NCBI GenBank assembly: GCA_963693105.1
Contig: OY843752.1
Coordinates: 1,364,001-1,428,000, forward strand
Direction: 5' to 3'
Origin: Oxydemutator sp963693105
GTDB taxonomy: Bacteria > Pseudomonadota > Gammaproteobacteria > Poriferisulfidales > Oxydemutatoraceae
DNA length: 64,000 nucleotides
Every line of letters starts with the position of its first letter. The stretch's first letter is position 1. Below the pieces are notes generated by a model. It searched no databases. It worked only from the letters and a program-made list of their open reading frames with translations, and had not been told where the DNA came from. Below, in pieces: positions 1 to 10,637 of the stretch. Both the position numbers and the translations under genes were made by a program.

Positions 1-2087
<2,087 letters not shown>

Positions 2088-2102
2088 GGGCCGCAAACTC
2101 CG

Positions 2103-3476
2103 TCAGCGTGGCTGGGTTAATTTCGCGGGGTCCAGCAGGCGCGCGGCTTCGGCCTGCGACAAATCGGTTTCTTCAAGAACCACTTCAAGAATGGGGCGTT
2201 TCTCGCGGTACGCCCGCTTGGCGATGGCGGCGCCCTTCTCGTAACCGATGACGCGGTTCAGCGCGGTGACCAGAATCGGGTTTCTGGCAAGCGTGGCCTC
2301 GCGTTTCTCGTCATTGACGACAAAGCCCTCGATTGCCTTGTCGGCCAGAACGCGCGCGGCGTTGCCCAGCAATTCGATGCTCTGCAACAGATTGTAGGAG
2401 ATGATTGGCATCATCACGTTCAACTGGAAATTGCCCGACTGTCCCGCCAATGTGATGGCCGCGTCATTGCCGATGACTTGCGTGCAGACCATCGCCACCG
2501 CTTCGGGAATCACCGGATTGACTTTCCCCGGCATGATGCTGCTGCCGGGCTGAAGCGCCGGCAGTTCGATCTCTCCGAGTCCCGCCAGCGGCCCCGAATT
2601 CATCCACCGCAGGTCGTTCGAGATTTTCATCAGACTCACCGCGGCGGTTTTCAACTGGCCGCTCATTTCAACGGCGGCGTCTTGCGCGCTCAGCGCCTCG
2701 AACAGGTTGGGCTTGACGCAGAAATCAATGCCGGTTTCTTTCGTCATCAGCTCGCAGAACAACGCCGGAAAGTCCGGGTGGCAGTTGATTCCGGTGCCGA
2801 CCGCGGTGCCGCCCTGCGCCAGTTCCCTGAGTCGGGGCATCGACGCATCGAGGCGCTCGAGGCTGCAACGGACTTGCCGCGCCCAGCCGCCCAATTCCTG
2901 GTCCAGGCCGACGGGCATCGCATCCATCAGATGAGTGCGCCCGGTCGTGACCTTGCCGGCGACGGTTTTCATTTTGGCTTCGATGCCTTCGGCCAGATGC
3001 GTGAGCGCGGGTTTGAGAATGCCCTCCAGCGACAGACAGGCGCTGACATGTATCGCCGTCGGCACGACATCGTTGGAACTTTGCCCCATGTTGACGTGGT
3101 CGTTAGGATGAACTGCGGCGCCGGACTTCTGCGCCGCCACATGGGCGATGACCTCGTTGGCGTTCATGTTGAAACTGGTGCCGGAACCGGTCTGGAACAC
3201 ATCCACCGGGAAATGATCGTTGCAGGCGCCGTCGGCGACATCGCGGGCGGCTTGTTCGATGGCGTCCGCGAGGCCCGGCTCGAGCAACTCCAGCCGCCGG
3301 TTGGCGCGGGCGCAGCACAGTTTGATGAGGCCGAGCGCGCGGATGAAACTGGCGGGCATCCGCAGGCCGCTGATTGGAAAGTTATCAATCGCGCGTTGCG
3401 TCTGGGCGCCGTAGAACTTGTCCGCCGGCACGCGCAACTCCCCCATGCTGTCCTTGACGGTGCGATACGATGTCAT
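2103..3476 (-). CDS. fumC: fumarate hydratase class II
   Basis: Iron-independent fumarase converting fumarate to L-malate, active as a homotetramer in the cytoplasm. The 457-aa product has the family length. It shows the superfamily signature GSSIMPGKVNP at about residues 311-321, which carries the mobile catalytic loop, and the N-terminal block KFYGAQTQRAIDNF. The ATG is preceded by GGAGA at good spacing. It is divergent from purB, which belongs to the same fumarase/aspartase superfamily, and convergent with the aconitase gene. No iron-sulfur motif of class I fumarases is present. Confidence 0.97.
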   Translation of the reverse strand: MTSYRTVKDSMGELRVPADKFYGAQTQRAIDNFPISGLRMPASFIRALGLIKLCCARANRRLELLEPGLADAIEQAARDVADGACNDHFPVDVFQTGSGTSFNMNANEVIAHVAAQKSGAAVHPNDHVNMGQSSNDVVPTAIHVSACLSLEGILKPALTHLAEGIEAKMKTVAGKVTTGRTHLMDAMPVGLDQELGGWARQVRCSLERLDASMPRLRELAQGGTAVGTGINCHPDFPALFCELMTKETGIDFCVKPNLFEALSAQDAAVEMSGQLKTAAVSLMKISNDLRWMNSGPLAGLGEIELPALQPGSSIMPGKVNPVIPEAVAMVCTQVIGNDAAITLAGQSGNFQLNVMMPIISYNLLQSIELLGNAARVLADKAIEGFVVNDEKREATLARNPILVTALNRVIGYEKGAAIAKRAYREKRPILEVVLEETDLSQAEAARLLDPAKLTQPR

Positions 3477-3519
3477 GGTTCGGGTCTCCTGCTGAATGGT
3501 GGCTGATACGAGGTTGCAG

Positions 3520-3525
3520 TATAAT
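3520..3525 (+). promoter_or_regulatory. candidate -10 element for purB
   Basis: A consensus TATAAT lies 21 bases before the purB ATG in the 70-base gap between divergent fumC and purB. No good -35 hexamer is seen 16-18 bases upstream, so only the -10 is claimed. Confidence 0.45.
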
Positions 3526-3546
3526 CAATTGCTTGCAGGAATCTGG

Positions 3547-4923
3547 ATGAATCTATCCCCTCTCACCGCCGTCGGCCCCGTGGATGGCCGCTATCACCGG
3601 AAAACCGGCTGCCTCTCCGGTTTTTTCAGTGAATATGCGCTGATTCGCCACCGCGTGCTGGTTGAAATCGAGTGGCTGAAGCTGCTCTCGCGCACCGATG
3701 CCGTGGCCGCGCTGCCGCCCTTCTCGCAACAGGCGCTCGACTTTCTCGACGCGCTTGCCGCAGGTTTTGCCGAAAGCGACGCCGTCCGCGTCAAGGAAAT
3801 CGAGGCCACCACCAACCACGACGTCAAGGCGGTGGAATACTATCTGAAGGAGAAGTTCAAAGAAAATCCTGAATTGCTTGATGCGGCGCACTTTCTGCAC
3901 TTCGCCTGCACGTCGGAAGACATCAACTCGATGGCCTGGGGCCTGATGCTCAAGGCGGCCCGCGCCGAAATTCTGCTGCCGCGCCTGGCCGCGATTCACG
4001 ACGTCTTGCAGGCACAGGCACTGCAATACGCGGCGTTGCCGATGCTGGCGAGGACGCACGGACAGCCCGCGTCGCCGACGACGCTGGGCAAGGAAATCGC
4101 CGTTTTCTGCCACCGCCTGCGCCGCCCGATGGAAAGAATCGGCAGCGCGCCGATTGCCGCGAAGATGAGCGGCGCGGTCGGAAACTACAACGCGCACCAC
4201 GCAGCCTACCCCGATGTGGACTGGCCTTCGCTGACCGCCGAATGGATCGGCTCGCTGGGACTGCACCCGGCGGCCTGCACGACCCAGATCGAGCCGCACG
4301 ACGGCCTCGTCGAACTGCTGGACGCCGCCGCCCACGCCGGCCATATCCTGCTGGACTTGTGCCGCGATGTCTGGGGTTACATCGCCATCGGCGTCTTCGT
4401 ACAAAAAGCGGCCGGCAACGAGGTCGGCTCCTCGACGATGCCGCACAAGGTCAACCCGATTGATTTTGAAAACGCCGAGGGAAATCTCGGCATCGCCTGC
4501 GCGCTGGCGCGCCATCTGTCGGAAAAGCTTCCGGTTTCGCGCTGGCAGCGCGACCTTTCCGATTCGACCGCGATGCGTTCACTGGGCGCCCTTTTCGGCC
4601 ACTACGTCATTGCCGCCGACAGCCTGCTCCAGGGACTGGGCAAACTCAAAGCCGACCCCGCGCAAATGGAGGCCGGGTTGGCGGCGCACCCGGAGGTGCT
4701 GGCCGAGGCGATCCAGACGCTGCTGCGCAAACACCGCGTCGAGGGTGCTTACGAAAAGATTAAGGCGCTGTCGCGGGGGCGAAGAATCACGATGGACGAC
4801 CTGGCGGCCTGCATTCGCGGCCTGGATTTGCCGGACGAAGCCGTGCAGCAACTGCTGGCGCTGACCCCGCAAACCTATACCGGGCGCGCCGAAGAGCTGG
4901 CGCGCAAAACGGCAACGAGATAA
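3547..4923 (+). CDS. purB: adenylosuccinate lyase
   Basis: PurB catalyses two fumarate-releasing steps of purine synthesis: SAICAR to AICAR, and adenylosuccinate to AMP. The start at 3547 gives MNLSPLTAVGPVDGRY, which matches the known N-terminus of gammaproteobacterial PurB, and has AGGA upstream; a longer frame from 3496 would lack that agreement. The 458-aa product carries the signature SSTMPHKVNP at about residues 296-305, with the catalytic serine in the loop. It is transcribed away from fumC. Confidence 0.97.
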   Translation: MNLSPLTAVGPVDGRYHRKTGCLSGFFSEYALIRHRVLVEIEWLKLLSRTDAVAALPPFSQQALDFLDALAAGFAESDAVRVKEIEATTNHDVKAVEYYLKEKFKENPELLDAAHFLHFACTSEDINSMAWGLMLKAARAEILLPRLAAIHDVLQAQALQYAALPMLARTHGQPASPTTLGKEIAVFCHRLRRPMERIGSAPIAAKMSGAVGNYNAHHAAYPDVDWPSLTAEWIGSLGLHPAACTTQIEPHDGLVELLDAAAHAGHILLDLCRDVWGYIAIGVFVQKAAGNEVGSSTMPHKVNPIDFENAEGNLGIACALARHLSEKLPVSRWQRDLSDSTAMRSLGALFGHYVIAADSLLQGLGKLKADPAQMEAGLAAHPEVLAEAIQTLLRKHRVEGAYEKIKALSRGRRITMDDLAACIRGLDLPDEAVQQLLALTPQTYTGRAEELARKTATR

Positions 4924-5136
4924 ACCCGGCTCCAAGGCGCATTACTTTATCAGGCGGAGAGATGAGAGCGGAGCAGGCAGCGCCACAAGGGACAATCATT
5001 GTGGTGGCAATCTCATCAGGCCATTGGCATTGTCCACCCGCCAGATGAAGACCTCTCCACTCTCATCCGCGATTATACCCTCCGCCGCCCGGATTGTGCC
5101 GAATCCCGGACGGGCTACGCTTTGCCCGGCAATTTC
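4924..5136. other. intergenic region without a recognisable gene
   Basis: This 213-base spacer separates the converging ends of purB and the DUF4340 gene. It contains copies of GATGAGAG and its complement that could pair loosely. On the minus strand the frame stays open for 46 codons after the DUF4340 stop, to a TGA at 4996, without a convincing start. No RNA gene was recognised. Confidence 0.4.
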
Positions 5137-6177
5137 TTATTGCTGAGTCGTCAGGGATTCAGGTTCGACATTGAGTGACTCGTAGAGCGAGTCCTGCAGC
5201 CGGTAATACCACCTGGAGAGACGCTCGCCGAGGGCGGCGGCCTTGCCTCGGACCTCGGCGCGCTTGTCTTCCGCCACGTTGAATTGATCCATCACCTGCT
5301 CGTTGTCCTGTGCGGCGATGACGGCGTAGAGACTTTCCCCGACCTGGTACGCCTGCATAACGATTTCCAGTCCGTCCAGAGTCGTGAACGTCGCCCGGAT
5401 GGCCGTGTCCGGCAGCGCGAAGTCGTCGTTTCTGACATAGACCTCGCGGAAATCGAGGTAATCCACAATCGCGGCAATCCGGTTCAGCGCGCCGCTGTCC
5501 TTGAGTTCGGCGCCTTCCGGCATCGCCGCGAGTTTCAACGGGTCGCCGCGCTTCTCCCGGACAATCTCAAGCGGCTCGCTTGCTTCCTTTTTGACGGCAA
5601 TCCGGTGCAGGTTGGCCGGTTCGATGTGGACAATCCGCTTGTCAAGCCAGGCCTGAGAATCGGCGGTCAGTGAAAGCCTGCGGTTCATCAGCCAACTCGC
5701 CTGTTCGCCCGCGATGCGCGCGAATTGCCCTTCGCTCAGCTGGCGGCTCGGGTTGCCGAGGATCAGACCCCATTGTTGCTGTGCGTTCGACAGCTGCACC
5801 AGCAGGCCGCCGCCGGTGGCCGCGTCGGTGTCGCCGACGCCCAGCTGCGCGTACTGGTCGGGCTGCGAGGTTTTCTCCTCTATCTTTTCCGCTTCCGACA
5901 AAGCCAGCAGCAGATTGCGGATTTTGACCGTGTCCGCCGGGTGGTTGTCCTTGTCAACGACCTGCCACAGGTTCTGTTCGCTGCGCGCGAGCCGGACTTT
6001 TCCGCCGCCGGCGGATTGCAGTTCAATCGAGGTGATGTCGTTGACCGCCGCCATGTCGAGGTCCGGGAGCAGTGCGTCGCGGTCTTCATTGCGGCCGTCG
6101 TCCAGGTTGACAAAAACAACTGCGGCGACCGCAATCAACGCGGCGACCAGAACGACGGAGAAAAACTTCTTACTCAT
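5137..6177 (-). CDS. DUF4340-type protein of a Gld-like ABC export operon
   Basis: A 346-aa protein with one N-terminal membrane segment (about residues 5-23, starting MSKKFFSVVLVAALIAV) and a long periplasmic part, resembling DUF4340 proteins encoded after GldG-like genes. Its exact role is unknown. The start at 6177 overlaps the end of the GldG-like gene by 8 bases (ATGAGTAA), which fits translational coupling; an upstream in-frame start at 6210 would only add a stretch read from the neighbour's coding sequence. It is the last gene of a four-gene minus-strand operon of ATPase, permease, GldG-like protein and this protein. Confidence 0.8.
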   Translation of the reverse strand: MSKKFFSVVLVAALIAVAAVVFVNLDDGRNEDRDALLPDLDMAAVNDITSIELQSAGGGKVRLARSEQNLWQVVDKDNHPADTVKIRNLLLALSEAEKIEEKTSQPDQYAQLGVGDTDAATGGGLLVQLSNAQQQWGLILGNPSRQLSEGQFARIAGEQASWLMNRRLSLTADSQAWLDKRIVHIEPANLHRIAVKKEASEPLEIVREKRGDPLKLAAMPEGAELKDSGALNRIAAIVDYLDFREVYVRNDDFALPDTAIRATFTTLDGLEIVMQAYQVGESLYAVIAAQDNEQVMDQFNVAEDKRAEVRGKAAALGERLSRWYYRLQDSLYESLNVEPESLTTQQ

Positions 6178-8101
6178 GCCGTGAACGTCTGCGGAAGCGG
6201 ATGAACGCAAACAGCAGGGCCAGCAGCGTGACGACGGCCGGAACCAGACCGATATTGACGGCTTTCAGACGCCCGCCCAGCGCGTCAATGTCCTTCGCCA
6301 GCCTGTGCTTGACCTCGCGCAGCTCCTTGCGAGTTTGCAGCATCTGCGCGCGGAAACCGGCGAGTTCGCGTTGCTGCTCGGCGGTCAGAATCGTTGATTT
6401 GCTGTCGGCGCGCTGACTCTGCAGCTCGCTGAGTTTTTGCTCGGTTTCCTTGAGTTTGCGTTGCAAATTTTCCTCGGTCTCGCGGTACTTGAGGCTGGAT
6501 TCCCGCTCCAGCTCGATGACGCGGGTGAACGGACGGCTGAGACTGGCGCGTCCGCGGATGCCAATCAACTCGCTGCCGCCGGTGTATTGATCCACCGCGT
6601 TGATGACGAAGTCGCGGTTATTGGCGTAGGGCTGTTTGATGGTTTTGCCGAAGAATTGCCGCACCTGCACCCACATCCGGTCGGCCAGCATGTCCACATC
6701 GGCCACCACCAGCAGGTTGGCCGAACCCGTGGATTGCGCGACGTGCTGCTGTTGCAGGTCCGCAGCCGGCTTTTTCTCTTCCTTGCTTTCGCTGTCTTCG
6801 CCGTCCGTTTCCTCCTCTTTCGGCGGCGGCGGCGGCCCGTCAAAGGCGCTGGTCATCTCGCCTTGTATCTTGGCGGCAATCGTATATTGCTCGCCGCTGG
6901 GGACAAAACCCGTCTCCAGATCCGCCGAGCTGCGCAAGAAGCGCAACCGCTGCAGCGGCATCAACATCGAGTTTTTGCCCGACTGTATCAACGGCGTCAT
7001 CTGGATTTTCTCCTTGTCCAGCACCTGGATATTGGAAGCGTAGCCGAGATTGATCTGGTCGAGCATCGCCGTGATGGCGTCTTCCTGGTTCAGGTTGCCC
7101 TGCTTGTAGCCGAGCAGCACAATGTGCCGGCGCGGCGCCTGTCCGGGCGCCGCGGCCATCAGCGCATGGTCAAAATCGGCGATGATCGTGCCCTCGGAGA
7201 CACTGAATCCCCACGCATGAAACAGGCGGTTGAGAGACGAACTCTTGGCGTCGGCGGTGGGCAATGGCGTGTCCTGGGGAACCGGAATCTCCTCGACCTC
7301 GGCGTAGGGATCAACGAAGAAAATCGCCTTGCCGCCCTTCATCACATACTGGTCAATCGCATACAGGGTCTTGTCTTCGAGATTCTTCGGGTGCGCGACC
7401 ATCAACAGATCCACATCGTCGTCAACGCGGTCGGTGTCGGTGAACACCAGTTTGACGGTGAACAACTGCTCGAGCTGCTCGATGATGACCCACGGGTGCT
7501 CGGGGTTGCCGATGGGCGAACCGAAGCCGGTCGGGTACATCGGCAGTGTCGTCATCAATCCCAGCACCGGTTTTTTCGGGTTCATCAGGCTGTAGATCAG
7601 CTTGTCTATGTCGTATTCGAGGAACACCTCGCGGCTGGACTGCAGAAAAGGAATGACCTCGATGTTGCCGACCGCGTTGGTGCCCGCGAGGCCGAAATAA
7701 AGCGACTGGCCGCTGTTTTGAACCGGAACTTTCTGCAGGCCGAAACCGGTTGCGCGGTCCTCCTCTTCGGAGAACGGTTCCGGATCCACCAGGTGCAGTT
7801 TGATTTTGCCTTCCGAATGAAATTCGAATTCCTCCAGCAACTCGCGCACCTGCGTATGGTATTTTCTGAGCGGCGAATACTCCCTGCTCACCGTCTCGGA
7901 AAAGAACAGATAGAGGTTGATCGGCTGGTCTATGCTTTCGATGATCTTCAGCGTGTTGTCCGACAGCGTGTAAATGCGGTTTTCGGTCCAATCCAGCCTC
8001 AGATGTTTGAGGCCCGCGTTGGACAGCGTAATCAGCACCAGAAACGTCAGCGCCAGCAGCACGTAAACGGCGGCTGCCGGAATCGAAGTGTCGCGTCTCA
8101 C
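6170..8101 (-). CDS. GldG-like auxiliary protein of ABC transporter
   Basis: A 643-aa protein of the GldG family (ABC-type transport system auxiliary component). Visible parts are an N-terminal membrane helix (VYVLLALTFLVLITLSNAG), a large extracytoplasmic domain, an acidic low-complexity stretch before residue 460, a long coiled coil (about residues 520-610) and a C-terminal membrane helix ending in an Arg-rich tail. I chose the GTG at 8101 because a GGGGGA Shine-Dalgarno lies just upstream and it begins one base after the permease stop; an ATG at 8137 would overlap the permease gene by 35 bases. GldG is known from Bacteroidota gliding, but relatives occur widely in non-gliding bacteria, so the substrate here is unknown. 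Confidence 0.85.
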   Translation of the reverse strand: MRRDTSIPAAAVYVLLALTFLVLITLSNAGLKHLRLDWTENRIYTLSDNTLKIIESIDQPINLYLFFSETVSREYSPLRKYHTQVRELLEEFEFHSEGKIKLHLVDPEPFSEEEDRATGFGLQKVPVQNSGQSLYFGLAGTNAVGNIEVIPFLQSSREVFLEYDIDKLIYSLMNPKKPVLGLMTTLPMYPTGFGSPIGNPEHPWVIIEQLEQLFTVKLVFTDTDRVDDDVDLLMVAHPKNLEDKTLYAIDQYVMKGGKAIFFVDPYAEVEEIPVPQDTPLPTADAKSSSLNRLFHAWGFSVSEGTIIADFDHALMAAAPGQAPRRHIVLLGYKQGNLNQEDAITAMLDQINLGYASNIQVLDKEKIQMTPLIQSGKNSMLMPLQRLRFLRSSADLETGFVPSGEQYTIAAKIQGEMTSAFDGPPPPPKEEETDGEDSESKEEKKPAADLQQQHVAQSTGSANLLVVADVDMLADRMWVQVRQFFGKTIKQPYANNRDFVINAVDQYTGGSELIGIRGRASLSRPFTRVIELERESSLKYRETEENLQRKLKETEQKLSELQSQRADSKSTILTAEQQRELAGFRAQMLQTRKELREVKHRLAKDIDALGGRLKAVNIGLVPAVVTLLALLFAFIRFRRRSRHE

Positions 8102-8102
8102 G

Positions 8103-8837
8103 TCATTCCCCCCGGCTGTTTTCCAGAATGACGACATTGGCGGTCAGCCAGAACGCGATCATCAGTATGAAATAAACCAGGTCGCGCATGTCAATGACGC
8201 CCTTGCTGATGGACGCAAAATGCGACAGGAAGCTCAGGGAGGCAATCGTGTCGAGGATGATCTGCGGCAGCCACGTCTGAAACAGGTCGATAACATACGG
8301 CAGGCTGCTCGACATGAACGCAAAGCAAACGACGATGCTGATGATAAAGGCGATGACCTGGTTGCGGGTCGTCGCCGAGATGCACGAGCCGATTGCCAGG
8401 AACGAACCCGCCATCAGGAAACTGCCGAGATAGGCGGCGAGGATGACGCCGTTGTCGGGTTCTCCGAGGTAATTCACGGTAATCCACAGCGGAAAAGTCA
8501 GCATCAGCGCGACCCCGGTGAACAGCCAGGCGGCGATGAATTTGCCGAGCACCGCCTGCGTGACGCTGATCGGCAGCGTCATCAGCAGCTCGATGCTGCC
8601 GCTCTTGCGCTCCTCCGCCCACAGCCGCATCGAGATAGCCGGAATCAGGAACAGGTAGAGCCACGGGTGGAACTGGAAGAACGGTAGCAGGTCGGCCTCG
8701 CTGCGCTCGTAGAAATTGCCCAGGTAAAAGGTGAACGTGGCGATTAAAACGAGAAAAATAACGATGAACACATAGGCGAGCGGCGTCGCAAAGTAGCCGG
8801 CTAGTTCTTTTCTGAGTATCGCCGCAATCGCGTTCAT
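8103..8837 (-). CDS. ABC transporter permease (GldF-like)
   Basis: A 244-aa integral membrane protein with about six hydrophobic segments, of the ABC-2 type permease fold; the first segment is around residues 15-38. It probably forms the membrane channel for the ATPase encoded just upstream, whose stop overlaps this start by ATGA. The following GldG-like gene begins one base after its stop. The substrate cannot be read from the sequence. Confidence 0.88.
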   Translation of the reverse strand: MNAIAAILRKELAGYFATPLAYVFIVIFLVLIATFTFYLGNFYERSEADLLPFFQFHPWLYLFLIPAISMRLWAEERKSGSIELLMTLPISVTQAVLGKFIAAWLFTGVALMLTFPLWITVNYLGEPDNGVILAAYLGSFLMAGSFLAIGSCISATTRNQVIAFIISIVVCFAFMSSSLPYVIDLFQTWLPQIILDTIASLSFLSHFASISKGVIDMRDLVYFILMIAFWLTANVVILENSRGE

Positions 8838-9763
8838 GACAGGCTGCCCGCGGTGATTTCCCTGAAAACTTCGTCAAGCCGCCCCTGCTCCATCCTGAGA
8901 TCGGCGACCGCCAGATTGCGCTCGGCGACACAGCGTTTGACATCGCGGTAAACGTCTTCGCGCCGGTCGCTCTTCGTGAAAAGAATCCAGCGGCGGTGGA
9001 CCATGTCCTCCTCGGCGGCGGTGACGCCATCTATCGCCTCGAGCGTCCTGACCGCGTCGCGGTCGTCGCTTTGCAGGCTGACGGCATGGTGGTAGCGGGA
9101 TTGTTCCAGCAGTTTCTTCGGCGTCGAGTCGGTCAGCAGGCGTCCTTGCGCGATAATCATCGCGCGCGTGCAGACCGCCGAGACTTCCTCGAGGATGTGC
9201 GTCGAGATGACGACGATCTTGTCCTTGCTGAGGGAGTTGATCAGCGCCCTGACGTGGTGTTTCTGGTTCGGGTCGAGGCCGTCCGTCGGCTCATCCATGA
9301 CCAGCACGCGCGGGTCGTGCATCAGCGCCTGCGCCAATCCCACACGGCGCTTGAAGCCCTTCGACAGGGTGTCCACCGGCTGCATCAAAACGCTCTGCAA
9401 GGCGAGTTCTTCGACGACATAATCAAAGCCGTTGCTGGTCTGTGTTTTGTCGAGTTGCCTGGCCCTCGCGATGAAATAGAGGAAATCGCTGACCGTCATC
9501 TCGCCGTAACTGGGCGCACCCTCGGGCAGATAGCCGATGATGCGCTTGGCCTCGATGGGCTGCGCGGCGATGTCGAAATCGCAGATGCTGACGCGCCCCG
9601 AAGTCTGGCGCAAAAACCCGCAAATCATTTTCATCGTGGTTGATTTGCCGGCGCCGTTGGGGCCGAGAAAACCCAGCACGTCGCCAGGATGCACTTCAAA
9701 GGAAACGTCATCCACCGCGACCAGTTGCCCGAAGGTTTTGCAGAGATTTTCTACTTGTATCAT
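8834..9763 (-). CDS. ABC transporter ATP-binding protein (GldA-like)
   Basis: A 309-aa ABC ATPase with Walker A LGPNGAGKSTT, signature LSKGFKRRVGLAQAL, Walker B and D-loop VLVMDEPTDGLDPNQ, and a C-terminal regulatory extension typical of ABC-2 exporters. The start at 9763 (MIQVENLCKTFG) aligns with the family. A longer frame to 9838 is an artefact, because its first residues come from a noncoding direct repeat that also lies upstream of the next gene. It is the first gene of the operon. No strong Shine-Dalgarno was seen. Confidence 0.92.
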   Translation of the reverse strand: MIQVENLCKTFGQLVAVDDVSFEVHPGDVLGFLGPNGAGKSTTMKMICGFLRQTSGRVSICDFDIAAQPIEAKRIIGYLPEGAPSYGEMTVSDFLYFIARARQLDKTQTSNGFDYVVEELALQSVLMQPVDTLSKGFKRRVGLAQALMHDPRVLVMDEPTDGLDPNQKHHVRALINSLSKDKIVVISTHILEEVSAVCTRAMIIAQGRLLTDSTPKKLLEQSRYHHAVSLQSDDRDAVRTLEAIDGVTAAEEDMVHRRWILFTKSDRREDVYRDVKRCVAERNLAVADLRMEQGRLDEVFREITAGSLS

Positions 9764-9795
9764 CGTGTTGAAGTGTAATCCGGGCGTTTTGGCCC

Positions 9796-9972
9796 GAAGC
9801 CGGGCGCTATTTTTAACGGAAAACCCGTCGTTTTTCAACCCCCGGAAAACGGGGGGAATTCAAGGGGAACTCAGTTGCCGTCGGCGGTCAAGTCTTCTTC
9901 TTGCGGCCCAACAACCTGGCAATCAGTTTTTCCGGCCACTCCGGCAGAAAGGTCATGTAGTAAATCAGAAAG
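9796..9972. repeat. direct repeat copy A, 177 bp, of tandem duplication
   Basis: Identical base for base to 10076-10252 as far as I can align by eye; the offset is 280 bases. It covers the 3' half of the small membrane-protein gene at 9888-10049 plus the noncoding tail, which has C-run/G-run hairpin potential on the minus strand. Beyond 9972 the two copies continue to align but diverge through the gene start. Confidence 0.9.
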
Positions 9973-10049
9973 AAGAAGCAAAAAGCAACAAAAAGCACCA
10001 TACCAAGCTGATAAGGGTTGTCAATGCCAATTTGGAAAGTGGTTTCCAT
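9888..10049 (-). CDS. small single-pass membrane protein, copy A
   Basis: A 53-aa protein beginning METTFQIGIDNPYQLG, with one hydrophobic segment rich in Phe (about residues 16-32) and a basic C-terminus ending GRKKKT. The start at 10049 has GGAGAA about nine bases upstream. Its paralogue lies immediately upstream at 10168-10329. The C-terminal halves are identical while the N-terminal and membrane parts differ at several positions. I do not recognise the family and assign no function. The topology suggests a short N-terminus, one helix, and an amphipathic basic tail on the cytoplasmic side. Confidence 0.75.
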   Translation of the reverse strand: METTFQIGIDNPYQLGMVLFVAFCFFFLIYYMTFLPEWPEKLIARLLGRKKKT

Positions 10050-10075
10050 CTTAATTATTTCTCCAATTTCTTTAT

Positions 10076-10252
10076 GAAGCCGGGCGCTATTTTTAACGGA
10101 AAACCCGTCGTTTTTCAACCCCCGGAAAACGGGGGGAATTCAAGGGGAACTCAGTTGCCGTCGGCGGTCAAGTCTTCTTCTTGCGGCCCAACAACCTGGC
10201 AATCAGTTTTTCCGGCCACTCCGGCAGAAAGGTCATGTAGTAAATCAGAAAG
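10076..10252. repeat. direct repeat copy B, 177 bp, of tandem duplication
   Basis: Second copy of the segment at 9796-9972. It holds the 3' half and downstream noncoding region of the small membrane-protein gene at 10168-10329. Identity is complete over 177 bases, including noncoding sequence, which points to a recent duplication or gene conversion. Confidence 0.9.
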
Positions 10253-10329
10253 GCGAAGCCGAGAGCAATAAAAATCACCATGCCAAGTTGATAAGGGTTG
10301 TTAATGCCGATTTGAAAAGTGGTTTCCAT
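10168..10329 (-). CDS. small single-pass membrane protein, copy B
   Basis: A 53-aa paralogue of the product of 9888-10049, beginning METTFQIGINNPYQLG. The membrane segment differs (VIFIALGFAFLIYY instead of VLFVAFCFFFLIYY), and from there to the C-terminal GRKKKT the residues are the same. GGAGG lies upstream of the ATG at 10329 and a TATAAT about 30 bases further out. Both copies keep intact frames and ribosome binding sites despite divergence in their 5' halves, which argues that both are real genes. The function is unknown. Confidence 0.75.
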   Translation of the reverse strand: METTFQIGINNPYQLGMVIFIALGFAFLIYYMTFLPEWPEKLIARLLGRKKKT

Positions 10330-10360
10330 CTTATTGTCCCTCCAATTCCTTTATAAGGGA

Positions 10361-10366
10361 ATTATA
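10361..10366 (-). promoter_or_regulatory. candidate -10 element for the duplicated small-protein genes
   Basis: TATAAT reads on the minus strand about 32 bases before the start of copy B. A TGTAAC at a 15-base spacing is the best -35 candidate and is poor, so this is tentative. Confidence 0.35.
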
Positions 10367-10438
10367 TACCTAACTTCCCAAGTTACATGAGACAAGGAGA
10401 ATAAACGATGCAAATTGCAGAGTTGGGACTTGAGTGAG

Positions 10439-10591
10439 TCAGGAATTACCGGCTAATGACTGGCAGATTTTACACAATCGCTTGCCCTCTTTCCCCTTGC
10501 GGATATTTTTCTTCTCGATGTTGTTGCCTACGGTGCAGCGGCTGTTGTTGTAATAAATAGCGGAGCCGATGGCGTGGAAAAGGGTTGCCAT
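10439..10591 (-). CDS. 50-aa Cys-containing basic protein, function unknown
   Basis: A 50-aa product starting MATLFHAIGSAIYYNN. It has Cys19, Cys40 and Cys43 (LCKIC near the end), His6, and a very basic middle. The decisive evidence for the start is a near-perfect Shine-Dalgarno, AAAGGAGGT, five bases before the ATG, and a TATAAT 32 bases before it. The frame stays open further upstream to a second ATG at about 10654 that also has GGAGA before it, so a longer 71-aa form is possible. The C...CxxC arrangement could bind zinc. I do not recognise the family. It is divergent from the secreted protein at 10795. Confidence 0.65.
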   Translation of the reverse strand: MATLFHAIGSAIYYNNSRCTVGNNIEKKNIRKGKEGKRLCKICQSLAGNS

Positions 10592-10622
10592 ATTGACCTC
10601 CTTTGATTGGAAAATGACATAG

Positions 10623-10628
10623 ATTATA
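10623..10628 (-). promoter_or_regulatory. candidate -10 element for the 50-aa protein gene
   Basis: TATAAT on the minus strand, 32 bases before the ATG at 10591. No recognisable -35. Its position favours the short form of the protein. Confidence 0.4.
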
Positions 10629-10637
10629 CTGCGCCAC

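Noticed and set aside
4996..5136. 46-codon open continuation after the DUF4340 stop codon in the same frame
   Set aside because: No start codon or ribosome binding site; a stretch of this length without a stop is expected by chance at this GC content.
6565..6843. Lys/Arg-rich open frame inside the GldG-like gene
   Set aside because: Frame-shifted reading of the acidic linker and coiled coil of the real protein.
9764..9838. N-terminal extension of the GldA-like ATPase and of small protein copy A sharing MKNDGFSVKNSAR
   Set aside because: Both extensions are translations of the same noncoding repeat tail; family alignment and Shine-Dalgarno sites support the shorter starts.
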